From the NCBI GenBank assembly GCA_963697965.1, contig OY969108.1:2418001-2482000 (forward strand): a stretch of 64,000 bases of DNA, read 5' to 3'. The DNA is from JAPLJC01 sp963697965. GTDB lineage: Bacteria > Desulfobacterota > Desulfobaccia > Desulfobaccales > 0-14-0-80-60-11. The notes beneath the pieces were generated by a model, which had not been told where the DNA came from, ran no database searches, and saw only the letters and a list, made by a program, of their open reading frames with translations. Position 1 is the stretch's first letter. Every line of letters starts with the position of its first letter. Both the position numbers and the translations under genes were made by a program. Of the stretch, positions 17,289 to 26,558 are shown one piece after another.

Positions 17289-18020
17289 TCACTTTCCCCG
17301 GACTTTCTGTTGCTGCAGCAGCTCCCCGCTGGCGGCCAGAGTGCAGATGGTGACCGGCGGGGTCCGGCCCGCGGCTTCCAGGGCCCGGCGCACCACTTGC
17401 ACCAGCCCGAAGCAGCAGGGAACCTCCATATTGACGATGGTGATCTCCCGGACCTCGTTTTCCGCCAGGATCGCGGTCAGCTTGGCCACGCTGGCCGCCT
17501 CGTCTTCGAACTTGGGGCAGCCGCAAACCACCGCCTTGCCTTTAAGGAAGCGGGCATGGAAGTCCCCCGCGGCAAAGGGGGCGCAGTCCGCGGCCACCAG
17601 GAGGTGGGCCCCCTTCAGAAAGGGGGACTTGGGAGCCACCAGCTTGAGCTTCACCGGCCAATGGGCCAGGGCCGAGGCCCCCGCCGGGACCACCTCCGGC
17701 CGCTCGAATTGCCGCATCCGGCTGCCCGGGCAGGTGAAGACCTCCGGCTCTGGCTGGGCTTCTGGAGTTAAGGGCGCCTGGGCCTCATGGGGCGCGGCCG
17801 GGGCCGGGCCTTCGAACCCCCCGGCCTCCCGCTCCTCGATGGTCAACGCCCCCTGGGGGCATTCTCCCAGGCAGGCCCCCAGACCATCGCAGAACTTGTC
17901 TGCCAGCAGCGCCGCCTTCCCATCCACGATCTGGATGGCCCCTTCGGCGCAGGACGGGACGCACATGCCGCAGCCGTCACACTTTTCCTGGTCGATGCGG
18001 ATAATTTGCCGTTTCGTCAT
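17289..18020 (-). CDS. 4Fe-4S ferredoxin-type protein with C-terminal Cys domain
   Basis: A 243-residue protein. Residues about 1-60 form a two-cluster ferredoxin (CDGCGMCVPSCAEGA and CDGLGACLGECPQGA). After a Pro/Ala-rich linker, a C-terminal domain carries further cysteines in AADCAPFA, VVCGCPKFED and VPCCFGL. Similar proteins occur in sulfate reducers and other anaerobes, sometimes near the hybrid cluster protein. It is likely a cytosolic electron carrier. I chose the ATG at 18020, nine bases after AGGA; another ATG lies three codons upstream. A palindrome at 18163 may be its operator. Confidence 0.8.
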   Translation of the reverse strand: MTKRQIIRIDQEKCDGCGMCVPSCAEGAIQIVDGKAALLADKFCDGLGACLGECPQGALTIEEREAGGFEGPAPAAPHEAQAPLTPEAQPEPEVFTCPGSRMRQFERPEVVPAGASALAHWPVKLKLVAPKSPFLKGAHLLVAADCAPFAAGDFHARFLKGKAVVCGCPKFEDEAASVAKLTAILAENEVREITIVNMEVPCCFGLVQVVRRALEAAGRTPPVTICTLAASGELLQQQKVRGK

Positions 18021-18162
18021 ATCTTTCATTCCTGGGGTAACGATATTTAACTGCCCATTTCCGACTTTTCTCTTTGAGGCCGCCAGGCCGGCTTCCTGGC
18101 CACCTGCCTGCCAGCCTTCGGCTCTTTATCTAGATAATAAGCAGCATTGGCACAGGGCGCCA

Positions 18163-18174
18163 TGACTTAAGTCA
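18163..18174. promoter_or_regulatory. perfect 12-bp palindrome, possible CRP/FNR-family site
   Basis: TGACTTAAGTCA reads identically on both strands, and with one flanking base approaches TTGAC-N4-GTCAA, the form recognised by FNR/HcpR-like regulators. It lies about 140 bases upstream of the ferredoxin-type gene, the kind of gene such regulators control. The match is to a short motif, so it stays tentative. No gene is seen in 18030-18323. Confidence 0.35.
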
Positions 18175-18257
18175 AGGGGGGCGGAATTTGGGAAATCAGG
18201 AGAACCGATATGGTTGCCGCATAAACAAAGCAGGAGATTTGCCTGGGGCTAATACAA

Positions 18258-18337
18258 AACCTGATTAAGTGTCATCCTGAACAGAATCTAAGGTCACTAA
18301 AAATACGAGATTCTTCGCTTCGCTCAGAATGACATTT
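18258..18337. repeat. dispersed repeat overlapping the GT87 3' end
   Basis: A roughly 80-bp unit from GTCATCCTGAACAGAATCTAA to TTCGCTCAGAATGACATTTT. A nearly identical copy lies at 45029-45093. The unit supplies the last codons and stop of the GT87-like gene. Confidence 0.75.
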
Positions 18338-19508
18338 TATTGGGGGTGAGCCGCGCTGGCGGCCGCAGGCGCCGCAGGGCCATTGCCAAAAGCGCCGTCA
18401 GGACCAGGGGGGCGATTTGCAAACGTATGGTCCCGGCCAAAATCGGCATTAACAAGGGGGTCAGGAAGGCGAGCACCAGAAGCGCCTGCTCGCCGGGCCG
18501 CCACCCTTCCACATGTCCCTCCCAGGCCAGCCAGGCGAGAGGCAGCGCCAGGATAGCCAGGTCATAGATAAATTCATAGGGGGGAAATAACAGGGCGCAG
18601 AGCACCAGCACGGCGGGCGCCGCCTGGCGGGACCAGACCCAAAACACGATCCCGGTGGTGGCCAACATCACCCCGGCCTGCAGGAGCTGCGCCAACCATG
18701 GGGGACCACCGGCCAGGAGCACCGCCGCCGCCCAGGTGGGCATCTTGGCGGTGACTAAAACCACGCCTTTCCCCAACCGTCCCGTCTCCAGGATCGCCAG
18801 GGTGCCGGGGAGGTTATGGAAAAAGGCGGCCCAGGCCCCGGTCCCCAGCACCAGGAGGCTGGCCGCTATTAAGGCCGCCGCAGAAATACCCATGCTCACC
18901 AAGGCCCGCCAGCGGCGCCCCGCCGCCAGGGCCACCGGGATCAGCACGGCCAACTGCGGCTTGTAGCTGAGCAGGCCCAAGAGAACCCCGGCGCTGACCG
19001 GCGCCCGCTCCAGCAGCAGCAACCCGGCCCCCAAGAGCGAGGCCGATAGCAGACCGTTTTGACCGTGCAGCAGGTTCATAAAGGCGCCGGGGAAGGCCAA
19101 CGCCAGCCAGGGGCTGAGATGGCTGGGGGCTATCCGGCGCACCACCAGGACCAGGGCGGCCAAAGGCAAGGATAGCCAGAGCGCCAAGGCCAGAAGGTAG
19201 GGCAGCAGGCCCAGGGGCAGGAGCAGCATCAAAAAGGTGGGAGGATAGAGCCAAATCAGGGGAACTCTTATCCCAAAGAACTCTTTCTGGGCCGCCAGCA
19301 GACGGTCAGGATCGTAAACCGCGGCCGGTCCTGCCTTCAGGGCCAGGGAGGCGGCCACCCAATAATGGGAAAAATCGCCGCCGATGGGGTCGCCCCGCCC
19401 ATCGAGCCATCCGGAGCCGCCGAGATATAAGTAGCTCAGGATTACCAGGTAACAGACGCAGATGATCTTGGGATAGACGCCAAGCCGTTCGCGGTTCAAC
19501 CAGCCCAT
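18324..19508 (-). CDS. GT87/DUF2029-type polyprenol-dependent glycosyltransferase
   Basis: A 394-residue integral membrane protein with about ten hydrophobic helices. The first periplasmic loop carries GGDFSHYWVAASLALKAG and AAVYDPDRL, matching the Asp-containing loop of DUF2029/GT87 mannosyltransferases, which use lipid-linked sugars at the outer face of the inner membrane. The last residues (NKMSF) are encoded by a dispersed repeat, so the original C-terminus may have been replaced. The acceptor is unknown. It is divergent from the efflux operon. Confidence 0.7.
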   Translation of the reverse strand: MGWLNRERLGVYPKIICVCYLVILSYLYLGGSGWLDGRGDPIGGDFSHYWVAASLALKAGPAAVYDPDRLLAAQKEFFGIRVPLIWLYPPTFLMLLLPLGLLPYLLALALWLSLPLAALVLVVRRIAPSHLSPWLALAFPGAFMNLLHGQNGLLSASLLGAGLLLLERAPVSAGVLLGLLSYKPQLAVLIPVALAAGRRWRALVSMGISAAALIAASLLVLGTGAWAAFFHNLPGTLAILETGRLGKGVVLVTAKMPTWAAAVLLAGGPPWLAQLLQAGVMLATTGIVFWVWSRQAAPAVLVLCALLFPPYEFIYDLAILALPLAWLAWEGHVEGWRPGEQALLVLAFLTPLLMPILAGTIRLQIAPLVLTALLAMALRRLRPPARLTPNKMSF

Positions 19509-19655
19509 GTTCTCACCTTAAGAGGCAAGATTCCCTCGCAGCACCCTGTGCTCACCATAGAGCAAGGCCGCGGGATTTGCAAGTCCGGCCAGATCCGGTC
19601 AATGGCGCCGTCCCGGTCCCCAGACCAGGTTTCCCTGACCGCACCGGGAAAGAGG

Positions 19656-19684
19656 TTGTTTCTTTAGCAATGGTTCATTATAAT
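19656..19684 (+). promoter_or_regulatory. sigma-70-type promoter of the efflux operon
   Basis: TTGTTT (19656-19661), a 17-base spacer and a perfect TATAAT (19679-19684). Transcription would begin near 19691, which would make the ATG at 19691 leaderless and supports the ATG at 19715. Confidence 0.75.
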
Positions 19685-19714
19685 ACCCGAATGAGTCAGC
19701 GTCGAGGAGCCTGC

Positions 19715-21079
19715 ATGACCTTGCCGGCCGTGCTCCTGGCCACGATTTTCTGCTTGGGGCTTGCCGCCCCGGCCACGGCCGCCGATCAACCCTTGACCCT
19801 CGGGGAGGCCATGCTGCTCGCCTTGAAACACAACCCCGGTTTGAAGGCCGCGGGGATGACCCTGGAGACCGCCGAAGCCGAGATGGCCAAGGCCAGGGCC
19901 CGGTTTCTCCCCACGCTGGACTTCGGCGAGACCTACAATTATTCCGACAGCGCCACCCAGGTCTTCATGAACAAGTTGAACCAGCGGGTCTTCACCCAGC
20001 AGGATTTCCTCTTGAACAACCTCAATTTTCCCAACCCCCTGGGCAACTTCCGCACCGGGCTGACCATGAGCCAGCCCATATTCCAGGCCGGGCAGGCCTA
20101 CCTGGGCTACCGGCAGGCGCAACTGGGCCGGGAGGAGGCCGGCGCCCTGGTCTTAAGCTCCAGGCAGCAGTTGCTCTTTCGGGTGACCCAGGCCTATTTC
20201 GGCCTTCATTTGGCCAGGGAAACCCTGGGGATCGTCAAAAAGGCCGTGGAGACGGCGCGGCAGCACCTTAATATCGCCGAGGAACGCTATCGCTCCGGTG
20301 CGGTGATTCAGGCCGACGTCCTGTCCGCCCAGGTGCATCTGGCCAAGATCACTCAGGAAGAGATAACCGCAGAAGGCCAGGTACAGGTCGCCCAGAGTTC
20401 CCTCGCCACCTTGGTGGGTCTGCCGGAGATAGGGAGCCGGGCCCTGGCGCCGCCTCCCCGGGAGCCGGCCCCTTTGCCGGAGAATCTGACAGACCTGCAA
20501 ACCATCGCCCAGGAGAAGCGTCCGGACCTCAAGAGGCTGGCCCTGGCAGCCAGGGTAGCTCAGCAGGAATATACCAAGGCCCGTCTCAACTATCTGCCCC
20601 GGGTGCGGCTGGTGGCGGAATACGACGTGGACCAGCGCCGCCTGTTCGGCGCCAGCCCTGACAGTTACACGATAATGGCCCTGATGAATTTCAACCTGTT
20701 CAATGGGCTGGCCGATCTGGCCAGGGTCCGGGAAAGCCGGGCCCAGGAGGCCCAGGCCCAGGACCTGAAGCAGGAACTGGAAGACCGCATCCGGCAGCAG
20801 GTGACCGAGGCCATCATCTCTGTGAAGACGGCCCAGGCGCGCCTTAAGGTGGCCCGGACCGCGGTGGCCCAGGCCAGGGAAAGCCTCCGCCTGGTTCGCC
20901 TCCGCTACCAGACCGGGCTGACCATCCTGGTGGACCTGCTAACTACCGAAGATGCCGCCAAGAACGCAGAATTGGACCAGGCGGCTGCCTTATTTGACAC
21001 CTACCTGTCCCAGGCGGGACTGGAACTGGCCCTGGGAACCATTTCCGGGCCGGCGGAGGCAGTTGGGGCGGGGCCATAA
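19715..21079 (+). CDS. TolC-family outer-membrane efflux protein
   Basis: A 454-residue outer-membrane factor. The signal peptide (MTLPAVLLATIFCLGLAAPA, cleaved near ATAA) is followed by LTLGEAMLLALKHNPGLKAA, typical of the family start, and by two OEP repeats rich in coiled-coil helices; RYRSGAVIQADVLSAQ and RYQTGLTILVDLLTTE are the paired repeat signatures. It forms the trimeric exit duct for the pump encoded downstream. The ATG at 19715 has GAGGAG six bases upstream and lies 24 bases after the predicted transcription start. Confidence 0.9.
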   Translation: MTLPAVLLATIFCLGLAAPATAADQPLTLGEAMLLALKHNPGLKAAGMTLETAEAEMAKARARFLPTLDFGETYNYSDSATQVFMNKLNQRVFTQQDFLLNNLNFPNPLGNFRTGLTMSQPIFQAGQAYLGYRQAQLGREEAGALVLSSRQQLLFRVTQAYFGLHLARETLGIVKKAVETARQHLNIAEERYRSGAVIQADVLSAQVHLAKITQEEITAEGQVQVAQSSLATLVGLPEIGSRALAPPPREPAPLPENLTDLQTIAQEKRPDLKRLALAARVAQQEYTKARLNYLPRVRLVAEYDVDQRRLFGASPDSYTIMALMNFNLFNGLADLARVRESRAQEAQAQDLKQELEDRIRQQVTEAIISVKTAQARLKVARTAVAQARESLRLVRLRYQTGLTILVDLLTTEDAAKNAELDQAAALFDTYLSQAGLELALGTISGPAEAVGAGP

Positions 21080-21104
21080 GAACTGGCGAAAACCGGCAAT
21101 AACC

Positions 21105-22160
21105 ATGAATGGTCGAAAAATCCTCGAATTAAGCGTATTGGTGCTCCTGGCCCTGGTCTTTATGGCCTGGTTGGCCGGACTCCTGCACTTCGGCAAAATC
21201 TCCCCGGGATTGGCGCCGCTAACCGGGGCGGCGCCGCCGGGCCAGGTGGTGGTCGTCACTGAGACCCCGATTCCCCGGCGGTTGGAAATCCCGGGACAGG
21301 TCATCTCCCCCAGTCTGGCCCAGATTTCTTCCCAGGTGCCCGGCAAGGTGACGAAAACCTGGGTGGAGGCCGGCTCCCGGGTGAAGCAGGGGGATGCCCT
21401 GATTACCCTGTTCGCAGGGGAATACCAGGAGCGCCTGAACCAGGCCCTGGCCGGGGTGGCTCAGGCCCGGGCGAGTCTGGCCCAGATCTCCGCGGATTAT
21501 CAGCGATATCGTATCTTGTTCAAGGAAGGAGCGGCCAGCCCCCAGGAGTTCGAAGCCATGGAGGCGCGCTTCCAGAGCGCCCGGGCGGCCCTGACCGCCG
21601 CCGAGTCCCAGGCCGGGGAAGCCGCGGTCCTGCAAGGTTATACCGTCATCCGCTCGCCCGCCTCCGGGGTGGTGGCGGAGCGCCGGGCGGCGGTGGGCGA
21701 TCTGGCCCAACCGGGACAGACCCTGGTCTTGGTGTATAACCCCGACCTGCTCCAGATCGAAGGGGAAGTCAGCGACAGTTACCGCAGCCAGGTAAAGGTG
21801 GGGGAAGAGCTGGAGGTCGCGGTACCCTCAGCGGACTGGCGTTCTCAGGTCCCTCTCGGCGAAATCTTTCCCATCAGCCAGGGCCTAAGCCGCACCTTCA
21901 AGGTGCGCACCGCCGTAATCAAAGATCAGAAGCTGACGCCGGGCATGTTTGCCCGTCTGTCCCTGCCCCTTCAGAGCACCCCGGGCATTCTCATCCCCAG
22001 GGAAGCGGTGGCCGCCATCGGCCAGCTCACCATGGTGCGGGTGCTGGTGGCCGGCCAGGCTCAGCTGCTCCAGGTGAAATTGGGGCAGCTTGTGGGCGAG
22101 CAGGTGGAAGTCCTGGCGGGCCTCAATCCCGGCGACCAGGTTCTGGCTTCCCCTCCCTGA
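21105..22160 (+). CDS. RND efflux periplasmic adaptor (membrane-fusion protein)
   Basis: A 351-residue HlyD/AcrA-type adaptor. One N-terminal membrane anchor (residues about 8-27) leads to the half-lipoyl motif VPGKVTKTWVEAGSRVKQGD, a coiled-coil hairpin (about 115-180), the second lipoyl half SPASGVVAERRAAVGDLAQPG and a beta-barrel region. It links the RND pump to the TolC-like channel. The gene lies 25 bases after the TolC gene and five bases before the pump gene, so all three form one operon. Confidence 0.9.
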   Translation: MNGRKILELSVLVLLALVFMAWLAGLLHFGKISPGLAPLTGAAPPGQVVVVTETPIPRRLEIPGQVISPSLAQISSQVPGKVTKTWVEAGSRVKQGDALITLFAGEYQERLNQALAGVAQARASLAQISADYQRYRILFKEGAASPQEFEAMEARFQSARAALTAAESQAGEAAVLQGYTVIRSPASGVVAERRAAVGDLAQPGQTLVLVYNPDLLQIEGEVSDSYRSQVKVGEELEVAVPSADWRSQVPLGEIFPISQGLSRTFKVRTAVIKDQKLTPGMFARLSLPLQSTPGILIPREAVAAIGQLTMVRVLVAGQAQLLQVKLGQLVGEQVEVLAGLNPGDQVLASPP

Positions 22161-22165
22161 AAAAA

Positions 22166-25100
22166 ATGACCGGTAATTCCGAAGAACTGCACCTGGGTCT
22201 CACCGCCCGCCTGGTCCGGCGCTTCCTCGAATCCAAGCTGCCCACCCTGATTATCCTCATCAGCCTGCTGGCCGGGGCCGCCGCCCTGCTCTTCACTCCC
22301 CGGGAGGAAGATCCCCAGATCACCGTGCCCATGGTGGATATCCTCATCCGCTTTCCCGGAGCCCAACCGCAAGAGGTGGATAACCTGGCAGTCATCAGCC
22401 TGGAAAAGAAGCTTTGGGAAATGAAGGGCCTGGAAGACCTCTACTCTCAGGCCCGGAGCGGCTTCGCGGTGGTCACCGCCAAGTTTAAGGTGGGTGAGGA
22501 CCTGGAAACCAGCCTCTTCAAGGTCTACAACCAGACCTTCTCCAACATCGACCAGGTGCCTGCAGGGGTGACGGGTTGGGTAGTGAAACCCATGAACATC
22601 AATGATGTGCCCATCGTCACCCTGACGCTCTACAGCAATCGAGCCGACGATTATGAGCTGAGGAGGGTGGCGGACGAGCTGCTGCACCACCTCCAGGCCA
22701 TCCCGGACGCCGGCCGCTCTTTGGTGGTGGCCGGGCGCAAACGCCAGGTGCGGGTGGTGGCGGACCCGGCCCGCCTGGCGGCCCACGGCCTGGATCTGGC
22801 CTCCCTGGCCCAGGCCATCGAAGTGAGCAACGTCAACCTGCCCGCCGGCCATTTCAGCCGCCAGAACCGGGAATACGAGGTTACGGCCGGGCCGTTCCTG
22901 CAATCGGCCGGCGAAGTGGCCAACCTGGTGGTGGGCGTGCACCAGGGGAAACCGGTTTACCTGCGGGAGGTGGCCGAGGTGTTGGACGGGCCGGAGGAAC
23001 CGGTGGAGGCCAGCTCCATCACCTTTGGGCCGGCGGAAGTCCCGCCGCCGGGATACGAGCGGGGCAAGTTCTACCCGGCGGTGACCATGACCATCGCCAA
23101 ACGAACCGGCACCAACGCGGTGAGTGTGGCCCGCGACCTCTTAGAGCGTTTTAACTCTTTGAAACCACAAATCATTCCTCCCTACATCCAGGTCAAGGTC
23201 ACCCGCAATTACGGGCATACGGCCAACGGCAAGGTCAATGAGTTGATTCGCGAACTCCTCATCGCGATGCTGTCCATCACCGTGCTCCTCACCCTGTTTC
23301 TGGGGTGGCGGGAGGCCCTGATCGTGGCGCTGGCCGTGCCCCTGACCCTGGCCATCACCCTCGCCGGCAATATGCTGTTCGGCTACACCATCAACCGGGT
23401 GACCCTGTTTGCCCTGATCCTGTCGCTGGGCCTCCTGGTGGATGACCCGATCATCGACGTGGAGAACATTCACCGCCACTTCCAGATGCGGCAGCACCCG
23501 CCCCTTTTGGCCACCCTGGTGGCGGTGGACGAGGTCCGGGCCCCCACCATCCTGGCCACCTTCACGGTGATCATCAGCTTCCTGCCCTTGTATTTCGTCA
23601 CCGGCATGATGGGGCCGTACATGCGGCCCATGCCCTTGAACGTCCCCCTGGCCATGCTCGTGAGCCTTTTTATCGCCTTCACCGTCACCCCTTGGGCCAC
23701 CTACCATTTTCTGAAAAAGGAATACGGCCGGGAGGCCAAACCTTTGGTCTTGGAGGAGACCCGGATTTACCGGGGCTACCACAAGGTCCTGGCCCCACTG
23801 CTGCAGTCCCGCCGCCTGAGCCATCTCTTCCTCCTGGGCGTGGTGGTGTTGTTTATCATCGCGGTGGCCCTGCCAATCCTCGGACTGGTGCCCCTGAAGA
23901 TGCTCCCTTTCGATAACAAGAACAATTTCCTGGTGGTGGCCGACCTGCCCGACGACGCACCCTTGGAGTCCACCCAGGAAGCCTTGCGGGATTTTGGCGG
24001 GTATCTCGCCACCGTGAAGGAGGTGGACAATGTGACCACCTTTGCCGGAGTGAACGCGCCCATCGACTTCAACGGCTTGGTGCGCCATTACTATCTCATG
24101 GGGGCTCCGCACCAGGGGCAACTCCGGGTCAACCTCGCGAGCAAGGAGCGCCGCGCCGCGGCCAGCCATTCTGTGGCCCTTTGGGTCCGCCCGGCCCTGG
24201 AGAAGATCGCCCGCCGCCACCAAGCGCGCCTGGCCATCGTGGAAGTGCCTCCGGGGCCGCCGGTCTTGCAGACCCTGGTAGGGGAAGTCTATGGCCCGCC
24301 GGGCGCCTCCTATGCCAGGATCATCCGGGAGGCGGAGAAGATCAAAGGCTTTTTCCTGAAAATTCCGGGAATCGTGGACGTGGATACCTCGGTGGCGACT
24401 ATCGAGCCCAGGTTCCGGTTCCTGATGGACCGGCAAAAGGCGGCCCTGAGCGGCCTGAGCGAAGCCCAGGTGGCCCGCGGCCTGGCCATCGCCGAGGCGG
24501 GGGAGACGGTGGGGCGGCTCCACGAGGATGCCGAGCGCCTGCCCCTGGACATCTTGCTGCGCTGGCCCCTGGTAAACCGGTCCACGGTCGCCGGTTTAGG
24601 CCAACTCTATTTCAAAAACCCTTCCGGAACCATGATTCCCTTACAGGAATTGGGAGAATTTCGCCAGGACGCGGCGCCGCCAGCCATCATGCGGAAAAAC
24701 CTGGAGCGGGTGGTGCTGGTCACCGGAGATACCGCGGGCCTGAGTCCGGTTAATGCCGTCCTCGACTTGATGAAGGCCACCGCCACTCACCCCCTGCCGG
24801 CCGGCTACCGGGTCAATTATGCCGGGGAAGGCGAGTGGAAGATCACCGTCCAGGTCTTCCGGGACCTGGGGATCGCCTTCGCCGGGGCCTTGGTGGGCAT
24901 TTACCTGCTGCTGGTGTTGCAGACCTCTTCGTACACCCTGCCGCTCGTGATCATGGTGGCCATTCCCCTGACCATGATCGGGGTGATGCCGGGGTTCGCC
25001 CTACTCAACCTGTTTTTCGCCTCCTCGGTAAAGGGCTACGCCAACCCCATCTATTTTACCGCCACCGCCATGATCGGCATGATTGCCCTGGCGGGCATAG

Positions 25101-25402
25101 TGGTGCGCAACTCCATCATCATCATCGACTTTATCCACCATCACCTGGAGCGGGGTTACCCATTGCAGGAGGCGGTATTGCGCTCCGGGGCGGTACGCTT
25201 CCGTCCCATCCTCTTGACCGCCCTGGCGGCCATGTTCGGCTCCTGGGTCATTACCCTGGACCCCATCTTCTCCGGGCTGGCCTGGTCTTTCATCTTCGGG
25301 CTGTTCGCCTCCACCGCCTTCTCCCTTTTGGTGGTCCCGGTGATATACTATCTGCTGGCCTCCCGGAAGACCTCAACGCCGGTGACGGATGAGACCCAAT
25401 AG
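22166..25402 (+). CDS. RND-family efflux pump permease
   Basis: A 1078-residue inner-membrane pump with the duplicated RND plan: one helix, a large periplasmic loop and six helices, twice. ITVPMVDILIRFPGAQPQEV is the porter-domain start, and LGLLVDDPIIDVENI is the TM4 proton-relay motif with both Asp residues present. GMIALAGIVVRNSIIIIDFI is the matching helix in the second half. It exports small molecules by proton exchange; the sequence resembles acriflavine-resistance-like members more than the metal pumps, but the substrate is unknown. Confidence 0.9.
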   Translation: MTGNSEELHLGLTARLVRRFLESKLPTLIILISLLAGAAALLFTPREEDPQITVPMVDILIRFPGAQPQEVDNLAVISLEKKLWEMKGLEDLYSQARSGFAVVTAKFKVGEDLETSLFKVYNQTFSNIDQVPAGVTGWVVKPMNINDVPIVTLTLYSNRADDYELRRVADELLHHLQAIPDAGRSLVVAGRKRQVRVVADPARLAAHGLDLASLAQAIEVSNVNLPAGHFSRQNREYEVTAGPFLQSAGEVANLVVGVHQGKPVYLREVAEVLDGPEEPVEASSITFGPAEVPPPGYERGKFYPAVTMTIAKRTGTNAVSVARDLLERFNSLKPQIIPPYIQVKVTRNYGHTANGKVNELIRELLIAMLSITVLLTLFLGWREALIVALAVPLTLAITLAGNMLFGYTINRVTLFALILSLGLLVDDPIIDVENIHRHFQMRQHPPLLATLVAVDEVRAPTILATFTVIISFLPLYFVTGMMGPYMRPMPLNVPLAMLVSLFIAFTVTPWATYHFLKKEYGREAKPLVLEETRIYRGYHKVLAPLLQSRRLSHLFLLGVVVLFIIAVALPILGLVPLKMLPFDNKNNFLVVADLPDDAPLESTQEALRDFGGYLATVKEVDNVTTFAGVNAPIDFNGLVRHYYLMGAPHQGQLRVNLASKERRAAASHSVALWVRPALEKIARRHQARLAIVEVPPGPPVLQTLVGEVYGPPGASYARIIREAEKIKGFFLKIPGIVDVDTSVATIEPRFRFLMDRQKAALSGLSEAQVARGLAIAEAGETVGRLHEDAERLPLDILLRWPLVNRSTVAGLGQLYFKNPSGTMIPLQELGEFRQDAAPPAIMRKNLERVVLVTGDTAGLSPVNAVLDLMKATATHPLPAGYRVNYAGEGEWKITVQVFRDLGIAFAGALVGIYLLLVLQTSSYTLPLVIMVAIPLTMIGVMPGFALLNLFFASSVKGYANPIYFTATAMIGMIALAGIVVRNSIIIIDFIHHHLERGYPLQEAVLRSGAVRFRPILLTALAAMFGSWVITLDPIFSGLAWSFIFGLFASTAFSLLVVPVIYYLLASRKTSTPVTDETQ

Positions 25403-25466
25403 ACAACCGGGATTACCTCCTGGGCCGGCCCGGGGTGGGGGTCCCGCGCTTAGAGAGGGAAAAATT

Positions 25467-26477
25467 ATGCAAGGACCAATGGCCGCACCGGTGTTGGTGG
25501 AAGTGACCCGGGGGCCCGCGGTGGAAAGCCGCCATCGCGGCCAGGTGGTGGTGGCCGACGCCCAGGGGAATCTGCGTTCCTGGGTCGGCGACCCCGAAGC
25601 CCTGGTATGTCTGCGCTCACTGGCCAAGCCCTTCCAGGCCCTGGCAGTGTTGGCGAGCGGCGCCGCCGCCGCCCTGGGGCTGGCTGCCGCGGAGCTGGCC
25701 CTGTTTTCCGGTTCGCTCTCCGGCCAGGATTTCCAGGCAGAGCTGGTAACCGCCACCCTGGAGCGCCTGGGCCTGACCCCGGAGGCCCTGCAGTGTGGCG
25801 TCCACCCGCCGCTGCACCGGCCCACCGCCCAGGCCCTGGCCAAGGCTGGCCGTCCTCCCTCTCCGCTGCACAATACCTGCGCCGGCAAGCACACGGCCAT
25901 GCTGGCCCTATGCGTCCACCACGGCTGGCCCCTCGATAACTATCTGAACCCGCAACACCCGGTGCAGCAGCTCATCCTCAAGACCGTGGCGGAGTCGGTG
26001 GGGCTCAAACCCGACGAAATCCCGGTTGCCCTGGACGGCTGCGGCGCCCCGGTCTTTTACGCGCCCCTGCGCCGCATTGCTATGGGTTATGCCCGCCTGG
26101 CCGCGGCCCCCAAGGGCTCCCCGGCCGGGACCCTGATGCAGGCGCTCCTGGATCACCCCCGCCACATCGCCGGGGACGGCCGCCTGGAAACCGAAGTGAT
26201 GCAGGCCCTGCCGGGCGCGCTCTTCGCCAAGTCCGGGGCGGAAGGCGGCTTTGCCCTGAGCCTGACCAGCGGCGGCCTGGGGGTGGCCTTGAAGGTGGAA
26301 GACGGCCAGCAGCGGGCCCTGAACCCCGGCATCATCTCCATTCTGGAACAACTGGACCTATTGACCCCGGCGGCCCGGGAGGTTCTGACCCGCTACCGCC
26401 AGCCCGCCATCCTCAACCACCGCAAGGAGACAGTGGGGCTTATCAGGCCGGTCTTCCGCCTCGAGAAAAGCCCTTGA
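25467..26477 (+). CDS. L-asparaginase, Rhizobium-type (class 3)
   Basis: A 336-residue protein of the Asparaginase_II (ReAV-like) family, unrelated to the EcAII fold. Signatures are LVEVTRGPAVESRHRG, CLRSLAKPFQAL (Ser-Lys pair), HNTCAGKHTAML (Cys/Lys metal and catalytic region) and ALDGCGAPVFYAPL. It would hydrolyse asparagine to aspartate and ammonia. I chose the ATG at 25467, as homologues begin near APVLVEV; an earlier ATG at 25389 overlaps the RND stop and would add 26 Pro/Gly-rich residues. Confidence 0.85.
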   Translation: MQGPMAAPVLVEVTRGPAVESRHRGQVVVADAQGNLRSWVGDPEALVCLRSLAKPFQALAVLASGAAAALGLAAAELALFSGSLSGQDFQAELVTATLERLGLTPEALQCGVHPPLHRPTAQALAKAGRPPSPLHNTCAGKHTAMLALCVHHGWPLDNYLNPQHPVQQLILKTVAESVGLKPDEIPVALDGCGAPVFYAPLRRIAMGYARLAAAPKGSPAGTLMQALLDHPRHIAGDGRLETEVMQALPGALFAKSGAEGGFALSLTSGGLGVALKVEDGQQRALNPGIISILEQLDLLTPAAREVLTRYRQPAILNHRKETVGLIRPVFRLEKSP

Positions 26478-26501
26478 ATCTTTGGGCGATCATGCTATAG
26501 T
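26474..26501 (+). promoter_or_regulatory. sigma-70-type promoter of the HIT-lapA-mutS unit
   Basis: TTGAAT (26474-26479), 16 bases, TATAGT (26496-26501). The -35 box overlaps the asparaginase stop codon. A perfect palindrome GCCCCCGCGGGGGC (26521-26534) follows in the leader. Confidence 0.6.
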
Positions 26502-26558
26502 CCTTAGTTATCTACCGATCGCCCCCGCGGGGGCTAAGAGGAAATCCGCGAGCTCACC

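Noticed and set aside
23141..24523. 460-codon minus-strand frame
   Set aside because: Antisense shadow of the RND pump gene; His/Gln/Gly-rich with no motif.
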